From assembly GCA_964492895.1 (NCBI GenBank), contig CAZBLR010000005.1, positions 34,696 to 98,695 on the forward strand: a stretch of DNA of 64,000 nt, read 5' to 3'. This document shows, one piece after another, positions 55,305 to 64,000 of this stretch. The notes beneath the pieces are model-generated. The model was not told the DNA's origin. It did no database searches and saw only the letters and a list, made by a program, of their open reading frames with translations. Made by a program: the position numbers and the translations under genes. The number at the start of each line of letters is the position of its first letter. Position 1 is the first letter of the stretch. This stretch comes from DATLWN01 sp964492895 (GTDB taxonomy: Bacteria > Pseudomonadota > Zetaproteobacteria > Mariprofundales > Mariprofundaceae).

Positions 55305-55699
55305 CGCGGGGCGCACTCCTTGAGTTCGGTGTCGATCTTCAGGATGTGGTTGACCAGCCAGCTGCGCAGGAAATCGTGCAGCTTCTGCAGCAGGTCGTTG
55401 CTGACGCCCTCGGTCTCGAAGCGCAGGCGGTAGTGCTTGTAGGCATCGAGCAGCTTCTGGTGCTGCTCCTTGTTCTTGTCGGCCACGGGACATTTCTTCT
55501 GCCGCATGCAGATCTCCTCGTAGCAGAAATGCGAGCGGGTATACAGCCCCAGCATGTCGAGGAACTTCTTGACGTAGGCCTCGTCGGCGCCGTTCTGCAT
55601 ATGCTCCTCGAGATCGGCCAGGTACTTGAACAGCTGCATGTGCTGCTTGTCGATCTCGGCATCGCCGGTGGAATAGTCCTCACTCCAGGCCAACGCCAT
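55301..55699 (-). CDS. Bacteriohemerythrin
   Basis: A single-domain non-haem di-iron O2-binding protein of about 132 residues. Iron ligands can be read in DKQHMQLFKYL, SHFCYEEICM, KEQHQKLL and VNHILKID. Two ATGs lie close together; 55699 is preferred because AAAGGAG stands seven bases away, whereas for 55705 the gap is one base. Possible roles are oxygen storage or delivery and sensing; no chemoreceptor is attached. Confidence 0.92.
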   Translation of the reverse strand: MALAWSEDYSTGDAEIDKQHMQLFKYLADLEEHMQNGADEAYVKKFLDMLGLYTRSHFCYEEICMRQKKCPVADKNKEQHQKLLDAYKHYRLRFETEGVSNDLLQKLHDFLRSWLVNHILKIDTELKECAPR

Positions 55700-55784
55700 G
55701 TTCATGCTCCTTTGCCCACGCGTCCATCATCCATGGGGGGTCTTTGTGCGAAGTGATAACTATGCCACATCGGCAAAAGCCGGA

Positions 55785-56627
55785 TCAAGGCGCGCGGCGA
55801 TAGACGCCTCCTCGTAGCAGCCCGGCCAGATCGTGAATCTCTTCCTCGAGGGCCATGCCCGGTACCGGTGCCGGCAGGCCGCAGGGGCCCGTCTCGACCA
55901 TCAGGTAGCCGCCGGCGACGAGATGCGCTGCAGCACCGGCGAGCAGGACGGAGAGCAGGCTCAGGCCGTCGGCCTCGTCCGTCAGCGCCCCGGACGGCTC
56001 GAAACGCAGCTCCGGTGCCAGGCCCCGGTACTCATGGGCGGAAACGTAGGGCGGGTTGGAGATGATGGCGTCGAACGGCCCGGCATGCGGTGGCAGGGCC
56101 TCGTACAGGTGTCCCCGGTGCCAGGCGATGCGCACATCCACACCATGGTGCGCGGCATTGCGGCGCGCCACGGCCAGTGCCGCCTGTGAGATGTCGGTGG
56201 CCGTGACAAGGGCCGACGGGTATTCGCAGGCCAGCGTCACCGCCAGGCAGCCGGAGCCGGTGCCGATGTCGGCGAAGCGCCAGGCACGGTCCCGCTCCGG
56301 AAAGCGGGCGAGCACGGACTCGACCAGATGCTCGGTCTCCGGGCGCGGGATCAGCACGTCGGGGCCGACCTCGAAGTCGCGCGACCAGAACTCGCGGCTG
56401 CCGGTCAGGTAGGCCAGCGGCTCCCGCCGGCGCCGCCGCGCAAGCAGCTTCCCGGCCGCTTCTTCGACCTCGTCGGGCAGGGGATCCGTGCCGTGGGCGA
56501 TCAGATGGGTGCGGTCGACCTGCCAGGCGTGCATCAGCAGCAGTTCGGCATCGAGGCGGGCGGATTCCACGCCGGCATCGTCCAGTGCCGCCCTGGCCTG
56601 GCGCAGCCACTGGCCGGCGGTCGTCAT
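55785..56627 (-). CDS. prmC: Peptide chain release factor N5-glutamine methyltransferase
   Basis: Methylates the GGQ glutamine of release factors. 280 residues: an N-terminal helical domain (about 1-80), then a Rossmann methyltransferase with FADIGTGSGCLAVTLACEYP and the substrate-binding NPPY motif (ISNPPYVSAHEY). Its start overlaps the prfA stop. Gene order hemA-prfA-prmC is the usual gammaproteobacterial one. Confidence 0.95.
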   Translation of the reverse strand: MTTAGQWLRQARAALDDAGVESARLDAELLLMHAWQVDRTHLIAHGTDPLPDEVEEAAGKLLARRRRREPLAYLTGSREFWSRDFEVGPDVLIPRPETEHLVESVLARFPERDRAWRFADIGTGSGCLAVTLACEYPSALVTATDISQAALAVARRNAAHHGVDVRIAWHRGHLYEALPPHAGPFDAIISNPPYVSAHEYRGLAPELRFEPSGALTDEADGLSLLSVLLAGAAAHLVAGGYLMVETGPCGLPAPVPGMALEEEIHDLAGLLRGGVYRRAP

Positions 56628-57694
56628 GCGTGGGCGGCGAGCAGCTCCGCCTGGCGGGCGGCGATGAGCGGTTCGATCAACTCGTCCATGTCACCGTTCA
56701 GCACGCTCTCCAGCCTGTACAGCGTCAGGTTGATGCGGTGGTCGGTGATGCGGCTCTGCGGGAAGTTGTAGGTGCGGATGCGCTCCGAGCGGTCGCCGGA
56801 GCCGACCATGCCCTTGCGCGCCTCGGCGCGCTCGGCATCGGCCGCGCCCTGCATGGCGTCGTAGAGCCTGGCCTGCAGCACCTTCATGGCCTTGGCCTTG
56901 TTCTTGTGCTGGCTCTTTTCGTCCTGGCAGGTGACCACGATGCCGGAGGGCAGGTGGGTGATGCGCACGGCCGAATCCGTGGTGTTGACGTGCTGGCCGC
57001 CGGCCCCGGAGGAGCGGTAGACGTCGATGCGCAGGTCCTCGGGCTTCAGGTTGACCTCCACCTCCTCGGCCTCGGGCAGCACGGCCACGGTGCAGGCGGA
57101 GGTGTGGATGCGCCCCTGGGTCTCGGTGGCCGGGATGCGCTGCACCCGGTGGACGCCGGATTCGAACTTGAACAGGGCGAAGGCGCCGCGCCCGGCGATC
57201 TGGGCGATGATCTCCTTGTAGCCGCCGATGCCGGTTTCGTTGGTCGACAGCACCGATACCTTGAAGCCCTTGCGCTCGGCGTAGCGGCTGTACATGCGGA
57301 ACAGGTCGGCGGCGAACAACGCGGCCTCGTCGCCGCCGGTGCCGGCGCGGACCTCGAGGATGACGTTGCGGTCGTCATCGGCATCCTTCGGGGTCAAGAG
57401 CACGCGGATCTCGGCATCGAGGGCCTCGAGGCGGTGGCGTAGCTCGCCCAGGTCCGACCTGGCCATGTCGCGCAGTTCCGCATCGCAGTCCGGCGAGGCC
57501 AGCAGCTCCGTGGTGTCCTGGATTTCGTGTTCGACCTTGCGGCGCTGCTGAACCTTTTCCGCGATGGCCTCGATGTCGGCGAATTCGCGGCTCAGTGCCA
57601 TGTAACGCTGGGTATCCGAGGTGATCGCCGGGTCGGCCAGCATGACAGAAAGCTCCTGCCAGCGGCCGAGGATATCATCCAGACGAGAGTTCAT
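56624..57694 (-). CDS. prfA: Peptide chain release factor 1
   Basis: Terminates translation at UAA and UAG. 356 residues. The codon-reading PAT tripeptide lies in RIPATETQGR, and the catalytic GGQ (Gln234) in SGAGGQHVNTTDSAVR. I chose ATG 57694 (MNSRLDDILGRWQEL) with GGAG nearby; an upstream in-frame extension reads into hemA. It overlaps hemA by 20 bases. Confidence 0.96.
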   Translation of the reverse strand: MNSRLDDILGRWQELSVMLADPAITSDTQRYMALSREFADIEAIAEKVQQRRKVEHEIQDTTELLASPDCDAELRDMARSDLGELRHRLEALDAEIRVLLTPKDADDDRNVILEVRAGTGGDEAALFAADLFRMYSRYAERKGFKVSVLSTNETGIGGYKEIIAQIAGRGAFALFKFESGVHRVQRIPATETQGRIHTSACTVAVLPEAEEVEVNLKPEDLRIDVYRSSGAGGQHVNTTDSAVRITHLPSGIVVTCQDEKSQHKNKAKAMKVLQARLYDAMQGAADAERAEARKGMVGSGDRSERIRTYNFPQSRITDHRINLTLYRLESVLNGDMDELIEPLIAARQAELLAAHA

Positions 57695-58991
57695 CGGACT
57701 CCTTTGCGGACGGGGTGGCCTCCAAGCTGTCGAGGTCGAAAAGCCGACGGGCGGCACCCATCAGCAGGTCGCCTTCCATGTCGTCGGGCAGGCCTTTCAG
57801 GGCGCACAGCGTCGGGTGCAGGAAACGCTTCATCAGGGCCTTGCTGAGCCGTTCCACCGCTTCCTGCTGATCCGGGCTCAGGTCCTTCAGATAGCGCTGC
57901 ATGGCCTTGGCCAGTTCCTCTTCCCGACGCATATCGTAGGCCTGCTGCACGCTGCGGATCAGCGGCACCGATTCCAGGGACTTGAGCCAGCCGAGGAAGG
58001 CCTTCGATTCCTCCTGCAGCAGATCGCGCGCCTCCTTGGCGGCCTGCTGGCGCTGCTCGAGGTTGCCCTGGACGACCTGCTGCAGATCGTCGATGTCGTA
58101 CAGGTAGATGCCGTCGATGTCGCCGACGCGGGGATCGATGTCGCGCGGTACGGCGATATCGACCAGGAACATCGGCGTGCCGCCGCGCTTCTTGCGGGCG
58201 GCGTGCACGGGCTCCGGCAGCAGCACGTAGGTGTTGGCGCCGGTGCCGGAGATCACGATGTCGGCGGCATCGAGGTATTCCGGCAGCTGCTCGAGGGTCA
58301 GGGCATGGCCGCCGAACTCGCGGGCCAGCTGGGTGGCGCGCTCCAGCGTGCGGTTGGCGACGAGGATGTCGGCGCAGCCGTTGGCGTGCAGGTGGCGTGC
58401 GGCCAGCTCGGCCATCTCGCCGGCACCGATCAGCATCACGGTCTTGCCGGTCAGATCGCCGAAGATGCGCTTGGCCAGCTCCACGGCACAGGACGAGATG
58501 TTGACGGACTGCCTGCCGATATCGGTCTCGCTGCGGGCGCGTTTGGCGGCGGAGAAGGTGAACTGGTAGAGGCGGTGCAGGATGTGGCCGGCGGTGCCGT
58601 TCTCCAGCGCGTGCTCGTAGGCGGCCTTGGTCTGGCCCAGGATCTGCGGCTCGCCAAGCACCAGGGAATCGAGTCCGGAGGCGACGGAGAACAGATGCAG
58701 CACCGCTTCGTTGGTCGTCAGCGAGTACAGGTGCTCGACGACGGACTCGATGTCCATGCCGGCCTTGTGGGCGAACCACTCGTGGGCCGAGGCGATGGCC
58801 GCATCCGGATCGTGGGTGACCATCGTGATCTCGACACGGTTGCAGGTCGACAGCAGCGACACCTCGCGCACGGCCGGACGGTTCACCAATTGCTGCAGGC
58901 AGGTACCGACCTGGTCTTCACCGACGGCGAGGCGTTCGCGCAATTCGACCGGCGCGGTCTTGTGGTTCAGGCCGACATGGCAAATTCGCAT
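57675..58991 (-). CDS. hemA: Glutamyl-tRNA reductase
   Basis: Reduces glutamyl-tRNA to glutamate-1-semialdehyde, the first step of C5 haem synthesis. 438 residues: catalytic Cys in LLSTCNRVEI, HLFSVASGLDSLVLGEPQILGQ, the NADPH motif MLIGAGEMAELAARHL and a C-terminal dimerisation helix region. It lies nine bases downstream of the JAB-like gene and leads into prfA-prmC. Confidence 0.96.
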   Translation of the reverse strand: MRICHVGLNHKTAPVELRERLAVGEDQVGTCLQQLVNRPAVREVSLLSTCNRVEITMVTHDPDAAIASAHEWFAHKAGMDIESVVEHLYSLTTNEAVLHLFSVASGLDSLVLGEPQILGQTKAAYEHALENGTAGHILHRLYQFTFSAAKRARSETDIGRQSVNISSCAVELAKRIFGDLTGKTVMLIGAGEMAELAARHLHANGCADILVANRTLERATQLAREFGGHALTLEQLPEYLDAADIVISGTGANTYVLLPEPVHAARKKRGGTPMFLVDIAVPRDIDPRVGDIDGIYLYDIDDLQQVVQGNLEQRQQAAKEARDLLQEESKAFLGWLKSLESVPLIRSVQQAYDMRREEELAKAMQRYLKDLSPDQQEAVERLSKALMKRFLHPTLCALKGLPDDMEGDLLMGAARRLFDLDSLEATPSAKESDELSSG

Positions 58992-59000
58992 GACGACAGG

Positions 59001-59480
59001 CTACCGCTTGGCCGAACGGAGGTACAGAGGGGTATCGTCGAACAGCCGCAACGGCACGGGCAACAGGCGGTCGGCGTGGTTGCGGACATAGGCGTGCAGG
59101 TCCAGGCGCCCCTTGGTATCCAGTGCCACCAGCAGGTGAATCGGCGAGGCCTGAGGGGCGAGCTCCCGGATCGCGCCGGAAAGCTGCTCCAGCCTGCGCA
59201 TGGCCGCTTCATCCGGTTCGTGGCTGTCGATGCGCGAGTGGAACCAGCCGATGATGCCCAGGCCGTGCTGGCGGGCCGTGTCGGCGGCATCGCGGAAATC
59301 GCCGGCATGCGGCCGCCCTGGCCCATCTTCGGGATGCGGGACGAGCGCCATGGCCGCCCCGACGCTGCGGCCATGGCCGGCCAGCAGACCGGCGCAGGGC
59401 TGCGGCGCGGCGGTCAGGGCGCAGTGCATGATCTCCTGCGCGGCATGGCGGGAAACGACAACCTCGCTCATTTGCGACAT
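59001..59480 (-). CDS. Degenerate JAB/MPN-domain protein upstream of hemA
   Basis: A 159-residue protein with the layout of bacterial JAB (JAMM metallopeptidase) domains: CAGLLAGHG (about 29-37) corresponds to the family's ECCGLLxG strand, and HGLGIIGWFHSRIDSHEPDE (72-91) to the HSHP metal motif. The catalytic Glu before CxGLL is replaced (QPCAG), and the second metal His is Arg83 (HSR rather than HSH), so it is probably not an active zinc peptidase. It could be a scaffold or regulator. It lies nine bases before hemA on the same strand, suggesting co-transcription. The assignment is by motif reading. Confidence 0.6.
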   Translation of the reverse strand: MSQMSEVVVSRHAAQEIMHCALTAAPQPCAGLLAGHGRSVGAAMALVPHPEDGPGRPHAGDFRDAADTARQHGLGIIGWFHSRIDSHEPDEAAMRRLEQLSGAIRELAPQASPIHLLVALDTKGRLDLHAYVRNHADRLLPVPLRLFDDTPLYLRSAKR

Positions 59481-59549
59481 CGGTGAAGCATGGAAGGTGA
59501 ACGGGCGATGGTCAAATATCGATTTTTGTGACGGAAATTACTTTTTTTG

Positions 59550-59578
59550 TTGACACCTTGGGCAATTGTCCCTAGCAA
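59550..59578 (+). promoter_or_regulatory. Possible promoter of the M23 peptidase gene
   Basis: TTGACA (59550-59555), 17 bases, TAGCAA (59573-59578) in an A/T-rich divergent spacer. The -35 is perfect but the -10 is weak. Confidence 0.4.
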
Positions 59579-59609
59579 AACGCTGGAATTACAGTGGTCG
59601 AGGGAGTGT

Positions 59610-60557
59610 GTGAAGCAGTATTCCTTACTTTTTGTGCCGGATGAAGGGCGGACCGTCAGTTGGCGGCTGTCTTCGCGCGTGCTGGCATCCATGGCCTTTT
59701 TCGCCGTGGCCATGACGGGTTTCGGCAGCTTCGGCATCTATGCCGTGACGCAGAAACTGGAGCAGCAACAAGTGCTGCAGCAGACCGAACAGGCGTTCCA
59801 CCTGGCCCGCGGCCAGGAGGAGAAGCAGATGGCGGATCTGCGCACGCGGCTGGCCGCCGAGGTCAAGAAGAACGGCGTGTTCGCGCGCAACATCGGCCAG
59901 ATCGAGGCGCGGCTGTCCCGCCTGGATTCGCTCGGCCAGCGCCTGGTCGAAGTGGCCTCCCTGAACAAGAACGAATTCGACTTCGGCGTGAAGCCCGCCT
60001 TCGGCGGCCCGCGTCAGGTCGTCGACGACGCCCGCGCCCGTTCGGCGCTGGATATCGGCAAGAATCTGCAGTCGATGGACGTGCAGATGTCACGTCTGGA
60101 CACCCAGCTGGCCGCCATCGATTACCTGTTGCAGGGCAAGCAGGAGGAGGTCGCGGCGCGTCCGCACGCCTGGCCCACCGAGGGCGGCTGGCTGAGCTCT
60201 CCCTACGGGCTGCGCTCCGATCCGTTCACCGGCGAGCCGGAGATGCATCGCGGCGTGGATATCGCCAACCGCTTCGGGGCGCCGGTGCTGGCTGCCGGCC
60301 GCGGTATCGTCGTCTTTGCCGGCAAGACGCCGGATTTCGGCAACATGATCATGATCGATCACGGCTTCGGCTATAAGACGCGCTACGGTCACATGTCGGC
60401 CCTGCTGGTCAAGGTCGGCGACATGGTGCAGGCCAACCAGGAGATCGGCCGCGTCGGGTCGTCCGGCCGTTCGACCGGGCCGCACCTGCATTTCGAGGTG
60501 TACCGCTACGGCATGCACCTGGATCCGGCCAGCTTCCTGCCGCCGCGCCACGGCTGA
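59610..60557 (+). CDS. M23-family peptidase (LytM/NlpD-like), membrane anchored
   Basis: A 315-residue protein. A short cytoplasmic start (VKQYSLLFVPDEGRTVSWRLS), one transmembrane helix (VLASMAFFAVAMTGFGSFGIYAV), a periplasmic coiled coil, then an M23 domain with zinc ligands in MHRGVDIAN and GPHLHFEVY and active His in RYGHMSAL. All catalytic residues are present, so it may be an active endopeptidase that cuts peptidoglycan cross-links or activates other hydrolases. The GTG start at 59610 follows GGGAG closely (three bases); a longer frame upstream lies in the promoter spacer. A strong terminator follows. Confidence 0.88.
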   Translation: MKQYSLLFVPDEGRTVSWRLSSRVLASMAFFAVAMTGFGSFGIYAVTQKLEQQQVLQQTEQAFHLARGQEEKQMADLRTRLAAEVKKNGVFARNIGQIEARLSRLDSLGQRLVEVASLNKNEFDFGVKPAFGGPRQVVDDARARSALDIGKNLQSMDVQMSRLDTQLAAIDYLLQGKQEEVAARPHAWPTEGGWLSSPYGLRSDPFTGEPEMHRGVDIANRFGAPVLAAGRGIVVFAGKTPDFGNMIMIDHGFGYKTRYGHMSALLVKVGDMVQANQEIGRVGSSGRSTGPHLHFEVYRYGMHLDPASFLPPRHG

Positions 60558-60572
60558 TTCCGATTTGACCAT

Positions 60573-60602
60573 GCAAAGGCCCGCGGTAAACCGCGGGCCT
60601 TT
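60573..60602 (+). terminator. Rho-independent terminator of the M23 peptidase gene
   Basis: A perfect AAAGGCCCGCGG/CCGCGGGCCTTT stem with loop TAAA ends in five T residues. Confidence 0.92.
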
Positions 60603-60610
60603 TTCTTTGC

Positions 60611-61045
60611 GATTGATTCCCCGCTAGCAGGCTGCCGAGACCAGTGTTCGACATCGGAGAAGAGCGGCAGCGCCGCGACCGATGCTGAACATGCAGGATC
60701 GGGGACCCGTAGGGAGCAAGCGGCGTTGTCCCGCCGCGCGATAGCTCCTTATCAAGACAATCGGGGTGCCCTTCTTTGGTCCTTTCTTGGGCACGCAAGA
60801 AAGGACATAAAACGTTTTTCCCCCACAGGCTTCTGGAGATAAGCGCCGGTCCGCGCCGCATGGCGACCAAAATGCCGCTCTTTGTTCTTTCTTGCTCAGC
60901 CAAGAAAGAACCAAAGAAGGCTGCCCGCAAGGCCGGCGCGTCCCCCGCCTGGCCGGGCCGCGAACGGGCGCAACATATTGCGCTGATCCGTTCGCCAGCC
61001 CCGCCCATGCGGCGCCCCGGCAAGCGGGGTTGAAAGCGCTCGGAT
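60611..61045 (-). repeat. Dispersed intergenic repeat, copy B (inverted relative to copy A)
   Basis: This fills the gap between the M23 terminator and maeB. 60878-61045 is the exact reverse complement, by eye, of 30375-30542. The other end (60611-60705) matches 30615-30707 with a few substitutions, including two in each arm-pair of the TGTTC..ATCGG dyad, so that hairpin is imperfect here. The middle is about 100 bp longer than in copy A. No transposase and no real gene are seen; the open frames inside are translations of the repeat. Confidence 0.85.
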
Positions 61046-61057
61046 TTGCCTAAGGAG

Positions 61058-63328
61058 CTATTGGGTGTTGTCGGCGGCGCGGGCGGCGGCGATGGCCGCC
61101 ATGTTGACGATGTCGTCGACCGAGGCGCCGGTCTGCAGCACATGCACCTGCTGCGGCAGGCCGAGCAGGATCGGGCCGATGGCCGTGCCCTTGCCCAGCT
61201 CGCGCAGCAGCTTGTAGGCGATGTTGCCGGCCTGCATGGTCGGGAAGATCAGCACGTTGGCCGACTCCTTGAGTTTGCTGAACGGGTATTGCGCCAGGAT
61301 GGCGTCGTTGACCGCGGTATCGGCCTGCATCTCGCCGTCGACCACCAGCTCCGGATGGCGCTCGTGCAGCAGGCGCGTGGCCTCGGCCACCTTCTGCGGT
61401 TCCGGATGGTCGACGCTGCCGAAGTTCGAGAAGGACAGCATCGCCACGCGGGCCTCGGTGCCGAGCGACCTGGCCGTCTCGGCCGCCAGCTGGGCCAGTT
61501 CCGCCAGCTGCTCCGGGTCCATGTCGACGTTGACGGTGCAGTCGGCCAGGAAGTAGGCCCCCTTGTCCATGATCATCACGTACATGCCGAACACATGGTG
61601 ATGCTCGCCGCTATTGGTGTGGCCGAGCACGCGCAGCACCGGGCGCAGCACGTTCGGGTAATGGGCGGTGCGTCCGGACATCATGCCGTCGGCGAAGCCC
61701 TGGCGTACCAGCATGGCGCCGAGCACGTTGCGGTCGGTGCGTAGCAGTTGCGCCGCCTCGTGGCGCAGGATGCCGCGGCGGTTGCGGTCGAAATAATAGG
61801 CATCGGCGAGGCTGTCGAAGCGCGCGCTTTGCCCGTCCGGATCGATGATCTCGATGCCGGCCAGGTCCAGCCGCAGCTCCTTCGCAAGCGCCTGGATCTG
61901 TTTCGGATCGCCGATCAGCATCGGCTTGGCGATCCCCTGTTCGTGCATGACGACGGCGGCCCGGATCACGGTCGGATCGTCCCCCTCGGGCAGGGCCAGG
62001 CGCAGTGGGTGGTTGCGGGCCTTGTCGTGGATCCAGCGCATGAACAGCCGCGAGCGGTCGATGCGCCCGGCCAGCTGGTGCGCATAGGCCTCGATGTCCT
62101 TGATCGGCTTGCGTGCCACGCCGGTGTCGGTGGCGGCCTTGGCCACGGCGGCCGGCACCGTCTCGATCAGGCGCGGGTCGAAGGGCTTGGGCAGGATGTA
62201 TTCCGGGCCGAAGCGCAGGCGCGTGCCGCCGTAGGCCTTGCTGACCGAGTCCGGCACGTCCTGGCGCGCCAGATCGGCGAGCGCGCGTACGGCCGCCATC
62301 TTCATCGCCTCATTGAACACGGTGGCCCCGGCATCCAGGGCGCCGCGGAACAGGAACGGGAATCCCAGCACGTTGTTGACCTGGTTCGGGTGGTCGGAGC
62401 GGCCGGTGGCCATGATCAGGTCCCGGCGGGTGGCCATGGCGACGTTGTAGTCGATCTCCGGCGTCGGGTTGGCCATCGCGAACACGATCGGCCTGTCGGC
62501 CATCGAGCGCAGCATCTCAGGGCTGACCATGTTGCCCTGCGACAGCCCGACGAACACGTCGGCGCCGCGCATGGCCTCCTCCAGCGTGCGCTCCGGGCGC
62601 TCGGTGGCGAAATAGGCCTTGTGCGGGGGCAGGTCCTGCTGGCCCTTGTGGATGACCCCCGAACGGTCCAGGAACAGGATGTTCTCGTGCTTCGCACCCA
62701 GCTCCTCGATCAGCTTCATGCAGGCGAAGCCGGCCGCGCCCGCGCCCAGGCAGACGATGGTGACGTCCTCGATGTTCTTCTGCTGCAGGATCAGCGCATT
62801 CAACAGGCCGGCGGCGGTGATCACGGCGGTGCCGTGCTGGTCGTCGTGCAGCACCGGGATGTTGACCCGCTTCTTCAGCTCCTCCTCGATGATGAAGCAT
62901 TCCGGGGCCTTGATGTCCTCGAGGTTGATGCCGCCGAAGGTCGGTTCCAGCCGCGCCACCGTCTCGACGAAGGCCATCGGGTCGGTTTCGGCGATCTCCA
63001 GGTCGAACACGTCGATGTCGGCGAAGCGCTTGAACAGCACGCCCTTGCCTTCCATCACCGGCTTGCCGGCCAAGGGGCCGATGTTGCCCAGGCCCAGCAC
63101 CGCGGTGCCGTTGGAGATCACGGCCACGAGGTTGGCGCGCGCCGTGTATTCGTCGGCCAGCTCCGGATTGGCGGCGATGGCCAGGCAGGGCTCGGCCACA
63201 CCCGGCGAATAGGCCAGCGACAGGTCCCGCTGCGTCACGCACGGCTTGGTCGGCTGCACGCTGATCTTCCCCGGTCGCGGGGAACGATGGTAGTCGAGGG
63301 CCTCTTCGCGCTGCGAATCCTTGGACAT
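61058..63328 (-). CDS. maeB: NADP-dependent malic enzyme with phosphotransacetylase-like domain
   Basis: Decarboxylates malate to pyruvate, making NADPH. 756 residues: the malic enzyme part (residues 1 to about 430; SLAYSPGVAEPCLAI, VLHDDQHGTAVITAAGLLNAL, NAD(P) site VCLGAGAAGFACMKLIEELG) is joined to a C-terminal phosphotransacetylase-like domain (ADGMMSGRTAHYPNVLRPVL; VLIFPTMQAGNIAYKLLREL) that in MaeB is regulatory. Together with the por operon and dicarboxylate carrier it supplies C4/C3 interconversion. No Shine-Dalgarno stronger than AAGGAGCGTCC is needed; that one precedes the ATG. Confidence 0.95.
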   Translation of the reverse strand: MSKDSQREEALDYHRSPRPGKISVQPTKPCVTQRDLSLAYSPGVAEPCLAIAANPELADEYTARANLVAVISNGTAVLGLGNIGPLAGKPVMEGKGVLFKRFADIDVFDLEIAETDPMAFVETVARLEPTFGGINLEDIKAPECFIIEEELKKRVNIPVLHDDQHGTAVITAAGLLNALILQQKNIEDVTIVCLGAGAAGFACMKLIEELGAKHENILFLDRSGVIHKGQQDLPPHKAYFATERPERTLEEAMRGADVFVGLSQGNMVSPEMLRSMADRPIVFAMANPTPEIDYNVAMATRRDLIMATGRSDHPNQVNNVLGFPFLFRGALDAGATVFNEAMKMAAVRALADLARQDVPDSVSKAYGGTRLRFGPEYILPKPFDPRLIETVPAAVAKAATDTGVARKPIKDIEAYAHQLAGRIDRSRLFMRWIHDKARNHPLRLALPEGDDPTVIRAAVVMHEQGIAKPMLIGDPKQIQALAKELRLDLAGIEIIDPDGQSARFDSLADAYYFDRNRRGILRHEAAQLLRTDRNVLGAMLVRQGFADGMMSGRTAHYPNVLRPVLRVLGHTNSGEHHHVFGMYVMIMDKGAYFLADCTVNVDMDPEQLAELAQLAAETARSLGTEARVAMLSFSNFGSVDHPEPQKVAEATRLLHERHPELVVDGEMQADTAVNDAILAQYPFSKLKESANVLIFPTMQAGNIAYKLLRELGKGTAIGPILLGLPQQVHVLQTGASVDDIVNMAAIAAARAADNTQ

Positions 63329-63416
63329 GGACGCTCCTTGATCTTTACAAATACGAGGGACGTCGCATGCTACACAAAACCATGATTGGCGATAGATAGC
63401 TCACTAGGGGGGCGCG

Positions 63417-64000
63417 ATGAAGATCGGCGTGGCCGGTGCCGGCGCTGTCGGCTGCCATTATGCGAGCAAGCTCAGCCAGGCCGGCATCCCTGTGGCGCTG
63501 CTGGCCCGCGGCGCGCATTTGAAGGCACTACAGGCGCACGGCCTGAGGCACGAGTCGATGGGCAAGGAAACGGTGGTGCTCATGCCGGCCAGCAGTGAGG
63601 CGTCCATCCTGGCGGACTGCGACGTGGTGCTGATCGGCGCCAAGAACACGGTGCTGCCCGAGATCCTGGCCCAGATCGCGCCGCATCTGGCAAGCGGGGC
63701 GCTGGTGGTGACGCTGCAGAACGGCGTGCGTGCGCCGGACGTCGCCCGGAAGGCGTTGCCCGGCCATCCGGTGGCCGCCGGCTCCGCCTTCATCGGTGTG
63801 CGCATCGAGCATCCCGGCCACATCATCCATTCCGCCGCCGGCCATATCCGTTTCGCCCCCTGGTCGCCCGATGCCACCGCCCCGCTGGCGGCGCTGGTCG
63901 AGGCCTTCGAGCGCGCCGGCGTCGATGCCGCGATCGAACCCGATGCCCGCACCATGCTGTGGACCAAGATGCTGTGGAACTGCGGCTTCAACGCCATCAC
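63417..64000 (+). CDS. panE: 2-dehydropantoate 2-reductase (partial, runs off the window)
   Basis: The first 194 residues of a ketopantoate reductase (pantothenate pathway). The NADPH-binding start MKIGVAGAGAVGCHYASKL, LLARGAHLKALQAHGL, the catalytic-region IGAKNTVLPEIL and VTLQNGV, and WTKMLWNCGFNAIT with the conserved Lys are all visible. The remaining ~100 residues lie beyond the window. GGGGGGCGCG stands before the ATG. Other ApbA/PanE-family reductases cannot be excluded. Confidence 0.85.
   Translation, partial: MKIGVAGAGAVGCHYASKLSQAGIPVALLARGAHLKALQAHGLRHESMGKETVVLMPASSEASILADCDVVLIGAKNTVLPEILAQIAPHLASGALVVTLQNGVRAPDVARKALPGHPVAAGSAFIGVRIEHPGHIIHSAAGHIRFAPWSPDATAPLAALVEAFERAGVDAAIEPDARTMLWTKMLWNCGFNAI

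Overview
The window is high-GC bacterial chromosome with densely packed housekeeping genes in typical gammaproteobacterial order (pheST, ffh/rpsP/rimM/trmD/rplS, leuB-asd-fimV-truA, hflKC, hemA-prfA-prmC). There is no rRNA, tRNA, CRISPR array, phage or transposase gene. A DsrE2/TusA sulfur-carrier pair, a 2-oxoacid:acceptor oxidoreductase operon, a hemerythrin and a Na,K-ATPase-like P-type pump would suit a sulfur-metabolising, facultatively micro-oxic gammaproteobacterium (Chromatiales-like). That placement is inference; no species can be named.

Layout. 1-4.4 kb: pheS-pheT and rnhB, set among hairpin-rich intergenic repeats. 4.5-8.1 kb: a tandem universal-stress protein coupled to a P2C-type cation ATPase, then a 0.5-kb gene-poor gap. 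8.6-17.9 kb: mutS, then the chain glnD / patatin / small membrane protein / murU-like / FAD dehydrogenase, whose junctions overlap, followed by two small genes. 17.9-24.5 kb: tusA and dsrE2 (minus strand), a dicarboxylate symporter, and a minus-strand operon porG-porA-porB plus a fused FAD/4Fe-4S oxidoreductase. 24.7-28.9 kb: guaB, a 428-bp chain of hairpins, guaA and an FKBP lipoprotein. 28.9-34.9 kb: ffh, an insert (repeat, GFA protein, methyltransferase), then rpsP-rimM-trmD-SPOUT methyltransferase-rplS. 35-43.5 kb: glyA, nrdR, leuB-asd, fimV, an EcfT-like gene and truA. 43.4-50.8 kb: hybrid kinase, suhB, lptG, hflK-hflC-DUF2065 and a tandem cNMP-binding protein. 50.9-55.7 kb: mutM, argS, a SPOR protein, amgK and hemerythrin. 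55.8-59.5 kb: a degenerate JAB protein with hemA-prfA-prmC. 59.6-64 kb: an M23 peptidase, maeB and the start of panE.

The most unusual content is not coding. (1) Three intergenic regions (about 1-179, 3602-3770 and 26154-26581) are chains of short perfect hairpins. One hairpin type keeps a TCCA/TCCG loop while its stem changes by paired substitutions. Another architecture has unrelated stems around purine-rich, Shine-Dalgarno-like loops (GGAG, AGGA, AGGAG, GGGA); one of those loops is the apparent ribosome-binding site of guaA. (2) A 168-bp noncoding block is identical by eye at 30375-30542 and, inverted, at 60878-61045, within larger repeats. (3) rimM has no ATG/GTG/TTG at its conserved N terminus and appears to start at ACG. 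(4) Ribosomal protein S16 carries an acidic Ala/Glu tail of about 100 residues.
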